DNA of 64,000 nt from Pseudalkalibacillus sp051842935 (GTDB lineage Bacteria; Bacillota; Bacilli; Bacillales; Fictibacillaceae): assembly GCF_051842935.1 (NCBI RefSeq), contig NZ_JBPXRR010000001.1:1488001-1552000 (forward strand), written 5' to 3'. How positions within the stretch are numbered: position 1 is the first letter of the stretch; each line of letters opens with the position of its first letter. Both the position numbers and the translations under genes were made by a program. Below are positions 43,964 to 52,877 of the stretch, piece after piece. The notes below the pieces were generated by a model. That model was not told where the DNA came from and made no database searches. It worked only from the letters and a program-made list of their open reading frames with translations.

Positions 43964-44641
43964 TCAAACCCTTTCATATTCTCTTACAATCGTCAAAATC
44001 GCATCTACGACCTCATCAATCGTCATCGTAGTTGTGTCGACCTCGATTGCATCCACCGCTTTTTTAAGTGGGGACACTTCCCGTTGCGAATCCAACAAGT
44101 CTCTTTGTTCAATTTCTTTCTTGATTTGTTCTATGTCTGAAGCCATCCCTTTTGATACGTTCTCTTCGTGTCTTCTTTTCGCTCTTTCATCCACAGAAGC
44201 AATCAGGAAAATTTTCACCTGAGCGTTCGGAATGACGTGCGTGCCGATATCTCTTCCGTCCATGACGACGGAATGTTTTTCACTCAGCTTCTGTTGGCGC
44301 TTGACCATTTCTTTTCGGACTTCCGCATGCTTCGCTACTTCAGACACATTATTCGTTACATCTGAAGTACGAATCTCTTCAGTGACATCCTCATCGTCCA
44401 ATAGTACGATCTGGCGGTCTGATTGCTTTTGCAAATCGATTTTTGTCGTTTGCAACAAAGATTGCAGTGCATCTTCATTACGGACATCAATACCCTCGCG
44501 AAGTGCTTTCAAAGTGATGGAACGGTACATCGCTCCGGTATCAATGTATACATAGGTTAATTCATCTGCGACCTTTTTCGCTACAGTGCTCTTTCCAGCA
44601 CCTGCTGGACCATCGATGGCAATTTTCATTAGATTACTCAT
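43964..44641 (-). CDS. cmk: Cytidylate kinase
   Basis: Phosphorylates CMP and dCMP with ATP. 225 aa. P-loop GPAGAGKST at about 13-21; DGRDIGTHV and the lid region RAKRRHEE are typical. The ATG at 44641 follows AGGAGG at a short 4-nt spacing; a second ATG four codons later is too far from it. It sits upstream of plsC and ypfD, as in many Firmicutes. Confidence 0.96.
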   Translation of the reverse strand: MSNLMKIAIDGPAGAGKSTVAKKVADELTYVYIDTGAMYRSITLKALREGIDVRNEDALQSLLQTTKIDLQKQSDRQIVLLDDEDVTEEIRTSDVTNNVSEVAKHAEVRKEMVKRQQKLSEKHSVVMDGRDIGTHVIPNAQVKIFLIASVDERAKRRHEENVSKGMASDIEQIKKEIEQRDLLDSQREVSPLKKAVDAIEVDTTTMTIDEVVDAILTIVREYERV

Positions 44642-44752
44642 ACTTCCTCCTGCTATATCACGTTGTATTCCAATTATTTTTGTTTTTAATCATAGAGAAA
44701 ACTTGGCTTTGATAGCAGTAAAGCACCCGCTTCTTATGCCAAGTTCACGCAT

Positions 44753-44986
44753 TTATTTCTTCTCAGTTAGGTCTTCCTTTTCAACTCTTCCATCATACCA
44801 TAGGTCACTGGAGTGGTCTATCGTTTCAACCGTCTCTCCTCTATGGCCATTATGGATCCCTTCATACTGATAAACCTTGTTCATATAGGTTCTCAGACCA
44901 GGATTGGCAAGCACCAACTGGGCGATGATGAGAAAGATGAATTGACAAATGATCAGTTTGGTGAAGAGTCGTTCCGTCCTTTTCAA
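44753..44986 (-). CDS. ypfB: YpfB family protein (DUF5359)
   Basis: A 77-residue protein with one N-terminal membrane segment (about 9-27, LIICQFIFLIIAQLVLANPG) and a hydrophilic tail. It matches the YpfB family by position between motI and cmk, although B. subtilis YpfB is shorter (about 54 aa). The start codon is TTG 10 nt after GAGG; the nearby ATG reads into a stop at once. Function is unknown. Confidence 0.75.
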   Translation of the reverse strand: MKRTERLFTKLIICQFIFLIIAQLVLANPGLRTYMNKVYQYEGIHNGHRGETVETIDHSSDLWYDGRVEKEDLTEKK

Positions 44987-45053
44987 GACATATCATCCTC
45001 AGAAATTGGTTTCTTATTTATCTATGCCCAATTTCATGGATCTTTTTACATGA

Positions 45054-45713
45054 TTAAAGGAGACCTTTCTTTTTGAAGCGTAGTTGTTCTTCAAAACAGA
45101 ATCGTAGGAAATTCTGCTTATCATTTTCGGAAACATCAACGAACTGTAATGGGGCTTTATCCCTTTTGCCATCTTTCCCATCAATGATCCGAATGACTTT
45201 TGCATGTTGCTTAGAGTAATGGATCCGGTCTTTCAAAGGCAATACCAACCAACAGATGACATCCATCCCTGCCTTCAATTTGTGTTTCTCAGGCAAATTG
45301 ATGGCGCAACCTCCTGCACTGATATCGGAGGTCATCGTATTAAATGGTGAAAAATGCACATCTTTCGGGTGGATGGCCACATCAATGGATGTATCGACCC
45401 TTACATACTCCCTACGCTGGATCTTTTTCAGGTTCTGTTCACCAGGATAAGAGATGACTAATAAAGGAAGCCGATCTTTCTTCCGATCCACCATTTCCGT
45501 ATTGAACGAATATGTCATTTTATCTTTCGTTGTAAAATGCCCGTGAAAACGTGTTCCGACCATAAAAAATTCAGACTTGTTCGTCCGAAGGTTTGTCGGA
45601 TATGTAACAAGCAATCGATCTGTCCCGACATGCTCCACCTTACATTTATATTTGAGTGGTGCTGCGCCAGGCTTATGGATATCCAAGAAAAGAATGTCAC
45701 CGATTTGAATCAT
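45054..45713 (-). CDS. motI: c-di-GMP-binding PilZ flagellar brake protein MotI (YpfA)
   Basis: A 219-residue YcgR-like protein: an N-terminal YcgR_2-type domain (about 1-90) and a PilZ domain. The c-di-GMP motifs are RxxxR (R101-EYV-R105) and D130-x-S132-x-x-G135 (DISAGG). In B. subtilis MotI (DgrA) binds c-di-GMP and MotA, stopping the flagellar stator. The ribosome site is GAGGGG. cheR in the same window is the only other motility gene seen. Confidence 0.93.
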   Translation of the reverse strand: MIQIGDILFLDIHKPGAAPLKYKCKVEHVGTDRLLVTYPTNLRTNKSEFFMVGTRFHGHFTTKDKMTYSFNTEMVDRKKDRLPLLVISYPGEQNLKKIQRREYVRVDTSIDVAIHPKDVHFSPFNTMTSDISAGGCAINLPEKHKLKAGMDVICWLVLPLKDRIHYSKQHAKVIRIIDGKDGKRDKAPLQFVDVSENDKQNFLRFCFEEQLRFKKKGLL

Positions 45714-45764
45714 ATTTCCCCTCGCCCCTTAATGATTCGATTAGGTCTATTATCTCATTTTAAT

Positions 45765-45800
45765 AAAAAAAGGAAAAGCACATTTTGCGCTTTTCCTTCC
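45765..45800 (-). terminator. Terminator of sleB-ypeB
   Basis: Stem AAGGAAAAGC / GCTTTTCCTT with an 8- to 9-nt loop, followed on the minus strand by TTTTTATT, just after the ypeB stop. Confidence 0.88.
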
Positions 45801-45810
45801 CTCGAATTCA

Positions 45811-47160
45811 CTACATGCTATTCACGGGTGTGTTCGGGTCATCAAGCTTTTTCACTTTCTCTTCATACCCATTATCCGCGTTGATGAAAATCCTGAATGT
45901 TTCATTTCCGAGTGTGGCGAGGAATTCATAACAGTGCACTTCATCCCCTAAATCGTTTACAATCATCGCCTGATGATTTTCCATGATTTTCAGCTTCGGA
46001 TTCATTTTGCCTTTCGCTTCTTCAATCGAAAGACTTGGGGAACCGATTTTCCGGTCTTTTTCTCCGACCAAGTAGTTCATTCCTTCATACCCGATGATAT
46101 CCCCATTGTCCAATGCCACTTTGATCGTAATGGTTTGAGGATAGATCCTAACATCATCTTGCATTTTCACATATGTGAAAATACCGATGTTGTCATATTG
46201 GTCGCTTGTTGAAAGCTCCATTTGATCCATCGCATGATTTTTCAAGAACTTCAACGCTTTCTGACTACCCTCGTAAAGGCTGATTTTGGCTTTCTTCACA
46301 TTACGATCCTGAAGAATCCAAACAGGGTGACCGCCTTTCTTCGTCAGCTCCATATAAATGTTCGATTTTGTGTCCGGTTCATTGATGGAAACTCGATAAG
46401 CTTCATATGGGCTGCCTTTTCCGTTGGCCTCAACGATCACTTTGCTACCCTTTTTCAAATTCAAGAACTTGAACGCAAGATCTTTTGCTTCTTTTTTGGA
46501 TATCTCTTTTCCGGATAAAGCTTTATATTTATTGTCCTTGATATCACTGATCTTCGTCATTTCAGGGCCCCAGTTCACTTCTGAATACCCCTCAACGGAC
46601 TTGTCGACGGTTTTCAATCCATCGATGATCGTATTGTCTTGTGGATCAGCTTCTGTCGCAAGTGCTAATTCGACATCCATCCAACGAAGATTTTCTTTCA
46701 TGACCAGTGATTGGACTTTTCTTAATTCACCTTTGATTTCAGAAGCATTTTGATGCAATTTTTCAAGCGTCTTATATTCCTGATCCGAAAGAGGCTTCTT
46801 CTCTAGGTCACGGATTGCGATTCGATAGCTGAATTCTCCGATGTTCGTCAGAAACTCTTCCGTTTTGTTAAAAGGAATCAAGGCTAACGGCAATTGTCCG
46901 ACATCATTATGGGCTTCAGACGTCAATCGCCACACCTCCGCTAAAGCGGGTGACAACTGTTGACGAGAGTTCATCGCAAGTGTCGTCCCGATCTTCTCCT
47001 CAAGGGCATCTACGTGGAAATTCAAATCATGGAAGGCTCTTTGGTAGTTATTTTCCGCATTGATCAAAACGGCGTTTTTCTCTTGATGTTCTTTATATCC
47101 CCAATAGCCAGTACCAACTACTGCAATCGCTAAAAGGGTGATGAGTATCGTTCGAATCAT
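45811..47160 (-). CDS. ypeB: Spore germination protein YpeB
   Basis: A 449-residue protein needed for stable incorporation of SleB in the spore. It has an N-terminal membrane anchor (about 3-20), a long helical region, and two to three PepSY-type domains in the C-terminal half (for example FTYVKMQDDVRIYPQTITIKVALDNGDIIGYEG in part). Length is close to B. subtilis YpeB (450). It is 15 bp downstream of sleB in one operon, expected in the forespore under sigma-G. Confidence 0.96.
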   Translation of the reverse strand: MIRTILITLLAIAVVGTGYWGYKEHQEKNAVLINAENNYQRAFHDLNFHVDALEEKIGTTLAMNSRQQLSPALAEVWRLTSEAHNDVGQLPLALIPFNKTEEFLTNIGEFSYRIAIRDLEKKPLSDQEYKTLEKLHQNASEIKGELRKVQSLVMKENLRWMDVELALATEADPQDNTIIDGLKTVDKSVEGYSEVNWGPEMTKISDIKDNKYKALSGKEISKKEAKDLAFKFLNLKKGSKVIVEANGKGSPYEAYRVSINEPDTKSNIYMELTKKGGHPVWILQDRNVKKAKISLYEGSQKALKFLKNHAMDQMELSTSDQYDNIGIFTYVKMQDDVRIYPQTITIKVALDNGDIIGYEGMNYLVGEKDRKIGSPSLSIEEAKGKMNPKLKIMENHQAMIVNDLGDEVHCYEFLATLGNETFRIFINADNGYEEKVKKLDDPNTPVNSM

Positions 47161-47175
47161 TCCGATTCACCTCCA

Positions 47176-48027
47176 TTATTTTGCGAAGATATGTTTCCCG
47201 ATCTGTGTCACTTGATCTCGTGTCCAAATCCAACCAGAAGTCGCAGTGTTCGGGTTGAAGTAATAGATGCTTCCGTCCGTCGGATCCCATCCATTCAACG
47301 CATCCTGTACTGCTTTCTTCGCTGTCTCATTCGGTGTCAACCAGATTTGACCATCCGCTACAGCTGTAAAAGCACGGGGTTCGAAAATGACTCCAGAAAT
47401 CGTATTCGGAAACGACGTGCTTTCGATACGATTTATGATTACTGCTGCTACCGCTACCTGACCGACATAAGGTTCACCCCGGGCTTCACCATATACGGCA
47501 TTCGCCATCAATTGGATATCATTTTCCGAATAGCCGCTCGGCACGTTTTTACCCTTTTTCGCGGTTTGCTTTTGATCACCTTTAGGTGCAGCCTTCCCTT
47601 GTCCAGATGGCGCTTTCGCTTTCCCTTTTTCAGCTTGCTGCTCGATTGGTTGTCCTCCGTAATGGGTGAAGTCTTTGCCCTTGCGGAGATTATTCTTTAC
47701 AAAGCTTTCATTGTATTTGGAAGCATCAGCAAGTTTCTTTTTCGTGGTGAAGCCTGCCAATCCATCCACCTTCAAACCGAATTCATATTGGAAGTTTCGA
47801 AGAGCCCAGTAAGTCCCCCATCCGAAGACGCCATCGATATTCCCGTTATAGAATCCTAAATATTGCAGTCTAGCTTGCAATTCAACTACATCCTCCCCTG
47901 TCGCTCCGTGCTGGATGACTTGAGGACTAAACGCTTTCGATTCTTCTACGTTCAGAGCCGTGAGCAAGGGGATGACCAAGAGAATCATGGATAAACATAC
48001 TTTCAAGCACATAAATCGACTTTTCAT
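47176..48027 (-). CDS. sleB: Spore cortex-lytic enzyme SleB
   Basis: Muramic-lactam-specific lytic transglycosylase that degrades the cortex during germination. 283 aa from ATG 48027 after AGGAGG; upstream in-frame codons cover the promoter and are excluded. A signal peptide (about 1-32) is followed by a peptidoglycan-binding domain (about 40-100), a low-complexity Lys/Gly/Ala/Gln linker, and the hydrolase_2 catalytic domain. That domain carries the catalytic glutamate in VYGEARGE. The linker is longer and more basic than I would expect. Confidence 0.95.
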   Translation of the reverse strand: MKSRFMCLKVCLSMILLVIPLLTALNVEESKAFSPQVIQHGATGEDVVELQARLQYLGFYNGNIDGVFGWGTYWALRNFQYEFGLKVDGLAGFTTKKKLADASKYNESFVKNNLRKGKDFTHYGGQPIEQQAEKGKAKAPSGQGKAAPKGDQKQTAKKGKNVPSGYSENDIQLMANAVYGEARGEPYVGQVAVAAVIINRIESTSFPNTISGVIFEPRAFTAVADGQIWLTPNETAKKAVQDALNGWDPTDGSIYYFNPNTATSGWIWTRDQVTQIGKHIFAK

Positions 48028-48071
48028 CGTTACAGCCTCCTGTTGAATCCTGTGTAGCTTTTCAATGTTCG

Positions 48072-48101
48072 TAGTTTTTGTCACTGATGGAATTTTATAC
48101 A
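48072..48101 (-). promoter_or_regulatory. Sigma-G-like promoter of sleB
   Basis: TGTATA (48101-48096) and AAAACTA (48078-48072) are separated by 17 nt, near the sigma-G pattern (TGnATA, CATAnTA). It lies 45-75 bp upstream of the ATG. sleB is a known sigma-G gene in B. subtilis. Confidence 0.45.
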
Positions 48102-48127
48102 AAAGAGGCGAAGTTGATTTTGTGTAA

Positions 48128-48172
48128 TAAAAAAAGCCTGACTGACCTCATCAGGTCAAACCAGACTTCATT
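48128..48172 (-). terminator. Terminator of prsW
   Basis: Stem AGCCTGactGACCT / AGGTCAaacCAGACT with a 4-nt loop and TTTTTTT on the minus strand, 7 bp after the prsW stop. Confidence 0.88.
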
Positions 48173-48178
48173 TCATCA

Positions 48179-48874
48179 TCATAGTATTGTTTTGTTCTGA
48201 GTATGGGCATTCCGGTATTTTCTCTCAGAAGCCACTTGTGCATATTTAATCTTCCTCAACCCTAGCCACCACAGGAAAGCCATAAACGGTAACATGTATA
48301 ACAACCAACGTTTTTGCATGAAAGCGAAAAGGATATAATCATAAAAGCCATGGAACAGGATCGGTATGAAAAGGGATGCCAGTATGAAAAGCCGTTTGAT
48401 TGAGCCTTTCTCTGAAGATTTCCCTCTTGAGAGGTAGTATCCCATTATGACACCGAACAGAGCATGACTTGGTACTGGCAGCATTGCTCGATACATTGCA
48501 GTTTCTACTCCGTTCGAAAACAGATACAACACATTTTCAGCGGTAGCGAAGCCTAAAGATATCGAAACGCCATAGATGATGCCATCGTAAGGATCATTGA
48601 AATCAATATGCTGATAAGCAGCAAAGTAGAGTAAGAACCATTTGAAGAACTCTTCTAATAAGGATGAGACGAGAAAAGCATCCACCCAACTTGGTACAAC
48701 CATCTCTTCATGTATGCCGAATTGAAGTACCATAACGGGAAAAACAAGAAGAACACCGATGATGAATGTTCTCAATACCATTAATATCGGCTCTGGTTTG
48801 TATTTTTCTTTCAGATAGAAAAAAGATAGCAAGGCTATACCAGGAGCTATTCCAGCTGAAAAGATCGTAAACAT
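48179..48874 (-). CDS. prsW: Glutamic-type intramembrane protease PrsW
   Basis: Site-1 protease that, in B. subtilis, cleaves anti-sigma factor RsiW to activate sigma-W under envelope stress. 231 aa with about eight hydrophobic segments. The catalytic glutamates are E74-E75 in SSLLEEFFKWF. Conserved histidines lie in PSHALFGVIMGYYL and FHGFYDYILF. B. subtilis PrsW (YpdC) has 218 aa and sits at the same place beside sleB. Confidence 0.94.
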   Translation of the reverse strand: MFTIFSAGIAPGIALLSFFYLKEKYKPEPILMVLRTFIIGVLLVFPVMVLQFGIHEEMVVPSWVDAFLVSSLLEEFFKWFLLYFAAYQHIDFNDPYDGIIYGVSISLGFATAENVLYLFSNGVETAMYRAMLPVPSHALFGVIMGYYLSRGKSSEKGSIKRLFILASLFIPILFHGFYDYILFAFMQKRWLLYMLPFMAFLWWLGLRKIKYAQVASERKYRNAHTQNKTIL

Positions 48875-49035
48875 GTAAATCGTCTCGTTTCCAATTTATT
48901 TTCTCTATCGTATCATGAACAGATGCTCCATGGCTTCAAATATTTTCAAAGAGGAAGAACATTTCCATTTAGACGGGAACATCGGAAAATGGTATGTTAA
49001 GTCTTGGAGAAACTATTGGAACTGAGGTGAGCAGA

Positions 49036-50013
49036 ATGATGAAAAAAATCCTAGTCATTCATACAGGTGGTACCATCGCCATGAGCGAGGATAAAGATAC
49101 AGGAAAAGTTTTGCCAGGGGAAGTCAATCCGCTCCATGAAACATATGCTTTGTTATCCCAGGTAGCGGAAGTGACGATGGATGATTTCTTGAACCTGCCT
49201 TCTCCCCATATAACGACTGAACATATGATTGAGCTCTCGAATTATATTCATGCTCAATTAGTACAAAATCAATTGGATGGTGTCGTCGTGACACACGGTA
49301 CGGACACTTTGGAAGAAACGGCCTACTTGTTGGATCTTCTCCATGGAAACGACACTCCAATCATATTGACAGGAGCTATGCGTTCAAGCAATGAACTTGG
49401 AGCGGACGGGCCTCATAACCTCATTTCATCCGTCAGAGTAGCTGCAAGTGACGAAGCAAAAGATAAAGGAGTACTTGTCGTCTTCAATGATGAAATCCAT
49501 ACCGCTAAAAATGTGACAAAAACACATACGAGCAACATTGCCACATTCCAAAGTCCCCAATACGGGCCTTTAGGGATCGTAACGAAAAGAGGGGTCCACT
49601 TTCACCATAACCTTGTGAATAAGGAGCATTACAAAACGTTGGGTCTTTCAAAAAAGGTAGTGCTTCTAAAAGCCTATGCGGGTATGCACAAAGAACTGCT
49701 TCAATCCGTCCGGAACATGCAGATTGATGGCCTGGTGATTGAAGCACTCGGTCAGGGTAATCTCCCACCTGCATTGGTCGAAGAAGTGGAAGCTTTCCTT
49801 CGTGAAGACATTCCGATCGTCCTCGTCTCCAGATGTTTCAATGGTATCGTGCAGGACATCTACAGTTATGACGGCGGTGGAAAACAGTTGAAAGATAAAG
49901 GGGTCATCTTCACAAACGGTTTAAATGGACCGAAAGCACGCCTCAAACTGATGGTCACATTAGAAATGGATTATCAAATGGAAGAGATCAGAGAAGCGTT
50001 TCTGAAGAACTAA
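49036..50013 (+). CDS. ansA: L-asparaginase type I AnsA
   Basis: Hydrolyses asparagine to aspartate and ammonia in the cytoplasm. 325 aa from ATG 49036 after GAGGTGAG; 14 more codons are readable upstream without a ribosome site. The nucleophile threonine is in HTGGTIAM (T13) and the second catalytic triad region is VVTHGTDTLEETA. It is one of the few plus-strand genes, divergent from prsW and convergent with ypdA. Its product aspartate could feed aspB and panD. In B. subtilis ansA is in an ansAB operon elsewhere. Confidence 0.93.
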   Translation: MMKKILVIHTGGTIAMSEDKDTGKVLPGEVNPLHETYALLSQVAEVTMDDFLNLPSPHITTEHMIELSNYIHAQLVQNQLDGVVVTHGTDTLEETAYLLDLLHGNDTPIILTGAMRSSNELGADGPHNLISSVRVAASDEAKDKGVLVVFNDEIHTAKNVTKTHTSNIATFQSPQYGPLGIVTKRGVHFHHNLVNKEHYKTLGLSKKVVLLKAYAGMHKELLQSVRNMQIDGLVIEALGQGNLPPALVEEVEAFLREDIPIVLVSRCFNGIVQDIYSYDGGGKQLKDKGVIFTNGLNGPKARLKLMVTLEMDYQMEEIREAFLKN

Positions 50014-50030
50014 ATTGATCATAGAATAAG

Positions 50031-50065
50031 AAGAGGATTGACCAAAATGATATCGGTCAATCCTT
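50031..50065. terminator. Bidirectional hairpin between ansA and ypdA
   Basis: Stem AAGAGGATTGACC / GGTCAATCCTT around an 11-nt loop lies 17 bp after the ansA stop and overlaps the last ypdA codons. The T tract is weak, so efficiency is uncertain. Confidence 0.6.
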
Positions 50066-51040
50066 CTTCCGTTTCTGGAGTTCTTTTGCAATGAGTCCAC
50101 CATGGAACCGGCCATTTTCAATGAAGATCTCATTCGCGTTATTGCCTGCAGCAATGACGCCTGAAATGAAAATGCCGTCAACATTCGTTTCCATCGTTTC
50201 AGGATCGAAAAGAGGTCTGCCTGTTTCATTTTCAATAGAGACACCCATTTTCGTCAGAAATGAATGGTCAGGGTGATAGCCCGTCATGGCAAATACGAAA
50301 TCGTTTTTGATTTCCTTCGCCACTCCATCCGCTTCATAACGGACAGTGTCCGGCGTAATCTCCTTCACTTCTGCATTAAACTCCATCTTGACTTTATCAT
50401 GCCTTACGAGCGCATCGAATTCGGGAAGAATCCATGGCTTGACACTGCCGGAATACTCAGATCCTCTATAGAGGACGGTCACTCTAGCTCCGACCTTTTC
50501 AAGTTCAAGCGCTGCATCAACAGCTGAATTTTTACCGCCGATCACAACGACATCTGTATCAAAATAAGGATGTGCTTCTTTAAAGTAATGGAAAACTTTG
50601 TCTAAGTCCTCACCAGGCACATTCATATAGTTCGGATGATCATAATATCCAGTAGCGATGATGACGTATGGTGTTTCATATGTCTCTGCAGACCCATCCT
50701 GTTTCGTCGAGCTGACAATGAAAGATCCGTCAGCCGTCTTTTCGACTTTTTGAACTTTTTCAAACGTATGAACCGTGAGCTGTTTCCGTTTCACCACTTC
50801 CCGGTAATAGGAGAGAGCTTGATTTCGCTTCGGTTTTCTTTGTTCGATAACGAATGGCATGTTGCCGATTTCCAGCTTCTCACTTGTGCTGAAAAATTGT
50901 TGATGTGTCGGGTAATTATATATGGAATTGACGATGTTTCCTTTCTCGATGACGATCGGTTTGAGACCAATTCCCTCTAAGGCGATTGCTGTAGATAATC
51001 CACAGGGGCCTCCACCGACGATGATTGCATCCGCTTGCAT
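50057..51040 (-). CDS. ypdA: Bacillithiol disulfide reductase YpdA
   Basis: NADPH-dependent flavoenzyme that reduces oxidised bacillithiol (BSSB). 327 aa with two Rossmann motifs: IVGGGPCGLSTAIAL (FAD, about 7-22) and VVIGGKNSAVDAALELEKVGARV (NADPH). The GPCG cysteine (C13-C14 region) is the conserved cysteine implicated in YpdA activity. It completes the bacillithiol set with bshB1 and bshA at 10-12 kb. Confidence 0.95.
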   Translation of the reverse strand: MQADAIIVGGGPCGLSTAIALEGIGLKPIVIEKGNIVNSIYNYPTHQQFFSTSEKLEIGNMPFVIEQRKPKRNQALSYYREVVKRKQLTVHTFEKVQKVEKTADGSFIVSSTKQDGSAETYETPYVIIATGYYDHPNYMNVPGEDLDKVFHYFKEAHPYFDTDVVVIGGKNSAVDAALELEKVGARVTVLYRGSEYSGSVKPWILPEFDALVRHDKVKMEFNAEVKEITPDTVRYEADGVAKEIKNDFVFAMTGYHPDHSFLTKMGVSIENETGRPLFDPETMETNVDGIFISGVIAAGNNANEIFIENGRFHGGLIAKELQKRKKD

Positions 51041-51255
51041 GGTTTCTCTTCACTCCTAATAACTTCATGTCTATATCTTTATCATTTACAACATTTATTC
51101 TATAAAATCTTACACGATCATTAACGATTAATTAGTGAGTATGGCTTTTTGATTTGGATGTTTTCGCAAACTTGGTTGCTTTTGCACTTGACTCAAATGC
51201 AAATAACCTTTTGGAGAGAGCCTTTAATTTTAAGGTAATTAACACCTTACACATA

Positions 51256-51297
51256 GGAAAAATCCCCTACCATACATATAGATGATAGGGGATTTTA
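51256..51297 (-). terminator. Terminator of gudB
   Basis: Stem AAAATCCCCTA / TAGGGGATTTT with a 16-nt loop, 24 bp after the gudB stop. It is symmetrical and could act in both directions. The rest of the 280-bp ypdA-gudB gap is A/T-rich with no gene. Confidence 0.8.
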
Positions 51298-51320
51298 ATG
51301 TGTGTTTCAACTTAATCGTC

Positions 51321-52586
51321 TTAAATCCATCCTCTGAAACGGGATGCTTCAGCCATTTTACGAACACCGACCATATAAGCAGCTAGTCTCATGTTCACTT
51401 TTCGGTTGGTGGCTGTAGTCAAGATGTTGTTGAATGCTTTTACCATGACTTGTTCTAATTTCGCTTCAACTTCATCCTCTGTCCAGTAGTAACCCTGGTT
51501 GTTCTGTACCCACTCGAAGTAGGATACAGTCACTCCACCAGCACTTGCAAGGACATCAGGTACCAACAAGATGTCGCGTTCTGTCAATATATTCGTCGCT
51601 TCAATCGTCGTCGGACCATTTGCAGCTTCCACGACGATCGATGCCTTGATATTGTGGGCATTATGCTTTGTAATTTGATTTTCGATCGCTGCTGGTACGA
51701 GGATATCGCAATCCAACTCAAGTAAATCTTGGTTTGAGATCGTATCCTTGAACAACTTCGTCACTGTTCCGAAGCTGTCTCGGCGATCCAATAGATAATC
51801 GATATCCAATCCATCTGGATCATGTAATCCACCATAAGCGTCAGAGATTCCGATCACTTTCGCTCCGGCATCGTACATGAATTTCGCTAGGAAGCTTCCA
51901 GCGTTACCGAATCCTTGGATCACGACGCGAGCGCCTTCGATGTTGATCCCTTTCTTCTTGGCCGCTTCCCGAATACAAATGGTTACCCCTTTCGCTGTCG
52001 CAGACTCACGACCGTGAGAACCACCCAATACAAGCGGCTTACCTGTAATGAATCCAGGAGAGTCAAATTCACGAATACGGCTGTATTCGTCCATCATCCA
52101 AGCCATGATTTGAGAGTTCGTGAACACATCAGGAGCTGGGATATCCTTTGTAGGTCCCACAATCTGACTGATTGCACGAACGTATCCGCGGCTTAATCGT
52201 TCCAACTCACGGAAAGACATATCACGCGGGTCACAGATGATTCCGCCTTTACCTCCACCGTATGGAAGGTCGACAATTCCTGCCTTCAGACTCATCCAAA
52301 TTGATAATGCTTTTACTTCTGTTTCTGTTACATTCGGGTGAAACCTTACGCCACCTTTTGTTGGTCCAACAGAATCATTATGCTGTGCTCTATATCCTGT
52401 AAAGATTTTGATCGATCCATCATCCATTCTTACCGGGATGCGGACGGTCATCAATCGGACAGGCTCTTTCAACAGCTCGAATACCTCTTCTGGATAACCG
52501 AGCTTATCTAAAGCATCATTGATTACAGTTTGTGTTGATATTAATACGTTGTCTTGTCCATTGTTATCGTGTTCATTGGCAGACAT
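51321..52586 (-). CDS. gudB: NAD-specific glutamate dehydrogenase GudB
   Basis: Oxidatively deaminates glutamate to 2-oxoglutarate. 421 aa. The glutamate-binding/catalytic lysine region is LPYGGGKGGI, with GPTKDIPAPDVFTN. The NAD Rossmann loop is VVIQGFGNAGSFLAKF. I see no sign of the 9-bp duplication that inactivates gudB in laboratory B. subtilis, although I compared from memory only. Assigned gudB rather than rocG because of its place between ypdA and mecB. Confidence 0.93.
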   Translation of the reverse strand: MSANEHDNNGQDNVLISTQTVINDALDKLGYPEEVFELLKEPVRLMTVRIPVRMDDGSIKIFTGYRAQHNDSVGPTKGGVRFHPNVTETEVKALSIWMSLKAGIVDLPYGGGKGGIICDPRDMSFRELERLSRGYVRAISQIVGPTKDIPAPDVFTNSQIMAWMMDEYSRIREFDSPGFITGKPLVLGGSHGRESATAKGVTICIREAAKKKGINIEGARVVIQGFGNAGSFLAKFMYDAGAKVIGISDAYGGLHDPDGLDIDYLLDRRDSFGTVTKLFKDTISNQDLLELDCDILVPAAIENQITKHNAHNIKASIVVEAANGPTTIEATNILTERDILLVPDVLASAGGVTVSYFEWVQNNQGYYWTEDEVEAKLEQVMVKAFNNILTTATNRKVNMRLAAYMVGVRKMAEASRFRGWI

Positions 52587-52644
52587 GGTTTACCTCCCGT
52601 GAAAAATCCATAAATATAAGTATGATTTCAATTTCTCAATGCAT

Positions 52645-52673
52645 AGTATACACCCTAGCACTGATTATGAGAA
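52645..52673 (-). promoter_or_regulatory. Candidate sigma-A promoter of gudB
   Basis: TTCTCA (52673-52668), a 17-nt spacer and TATACT (52650-52645). It leaves a leader of about 50 nt before the gudB ribosome site GGGAGG. Confidence 0.5.
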
Positions 52674-52702
52674 GTGATATATATAAGTTTTCCATTTTAT
52701 TT

Positions 52703-52716
52703 TGTAAACGCTTTCT
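52703..52716. promoter_or_regulatory. cre-like catabolite control site upstream of gudB
   Basis: TGTAAACGCTTTCT matches the CcpA cre consensus TGnAAnCGnTnnCA except at the last base. It is centred about 70 bp upstream of the predicted gudB transcription start, a position more often linked to activation than repression. Confidence 0.55.
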
Positions 52717-52841
52717 TATGTTGAGGTTGAACGACTTTTTCTATACCGAATCACGTATTTAAGTTCATTTCCCCCTTGTTCTTAAGCCTTCTTTCACTAT
52801 TCTGAGCTTTTGAATCAAAGTTCCATATTTACGCCTCTAAA

Positions 52842-52868
52842 TAGAAAACTTGGCAGAAGCCAAGCTTT
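52842..52868 (-). terminator. Terminator of mecB
   Basis: Stem AACTTGGC / GCCAAGCTT with a 4-nt loop and TTTTC on the minus strand, 10 bp after the mecB stop. The T tract is short. Confidence 0.7.
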
Positions 52869-52877
52869 ATGAACCAT

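Noticed and set aside
47191..47859. 222-aa plus-strand reading frame
   Set aside because: It is a complete antisense of sleB with no ribosome site or recognisable domain.
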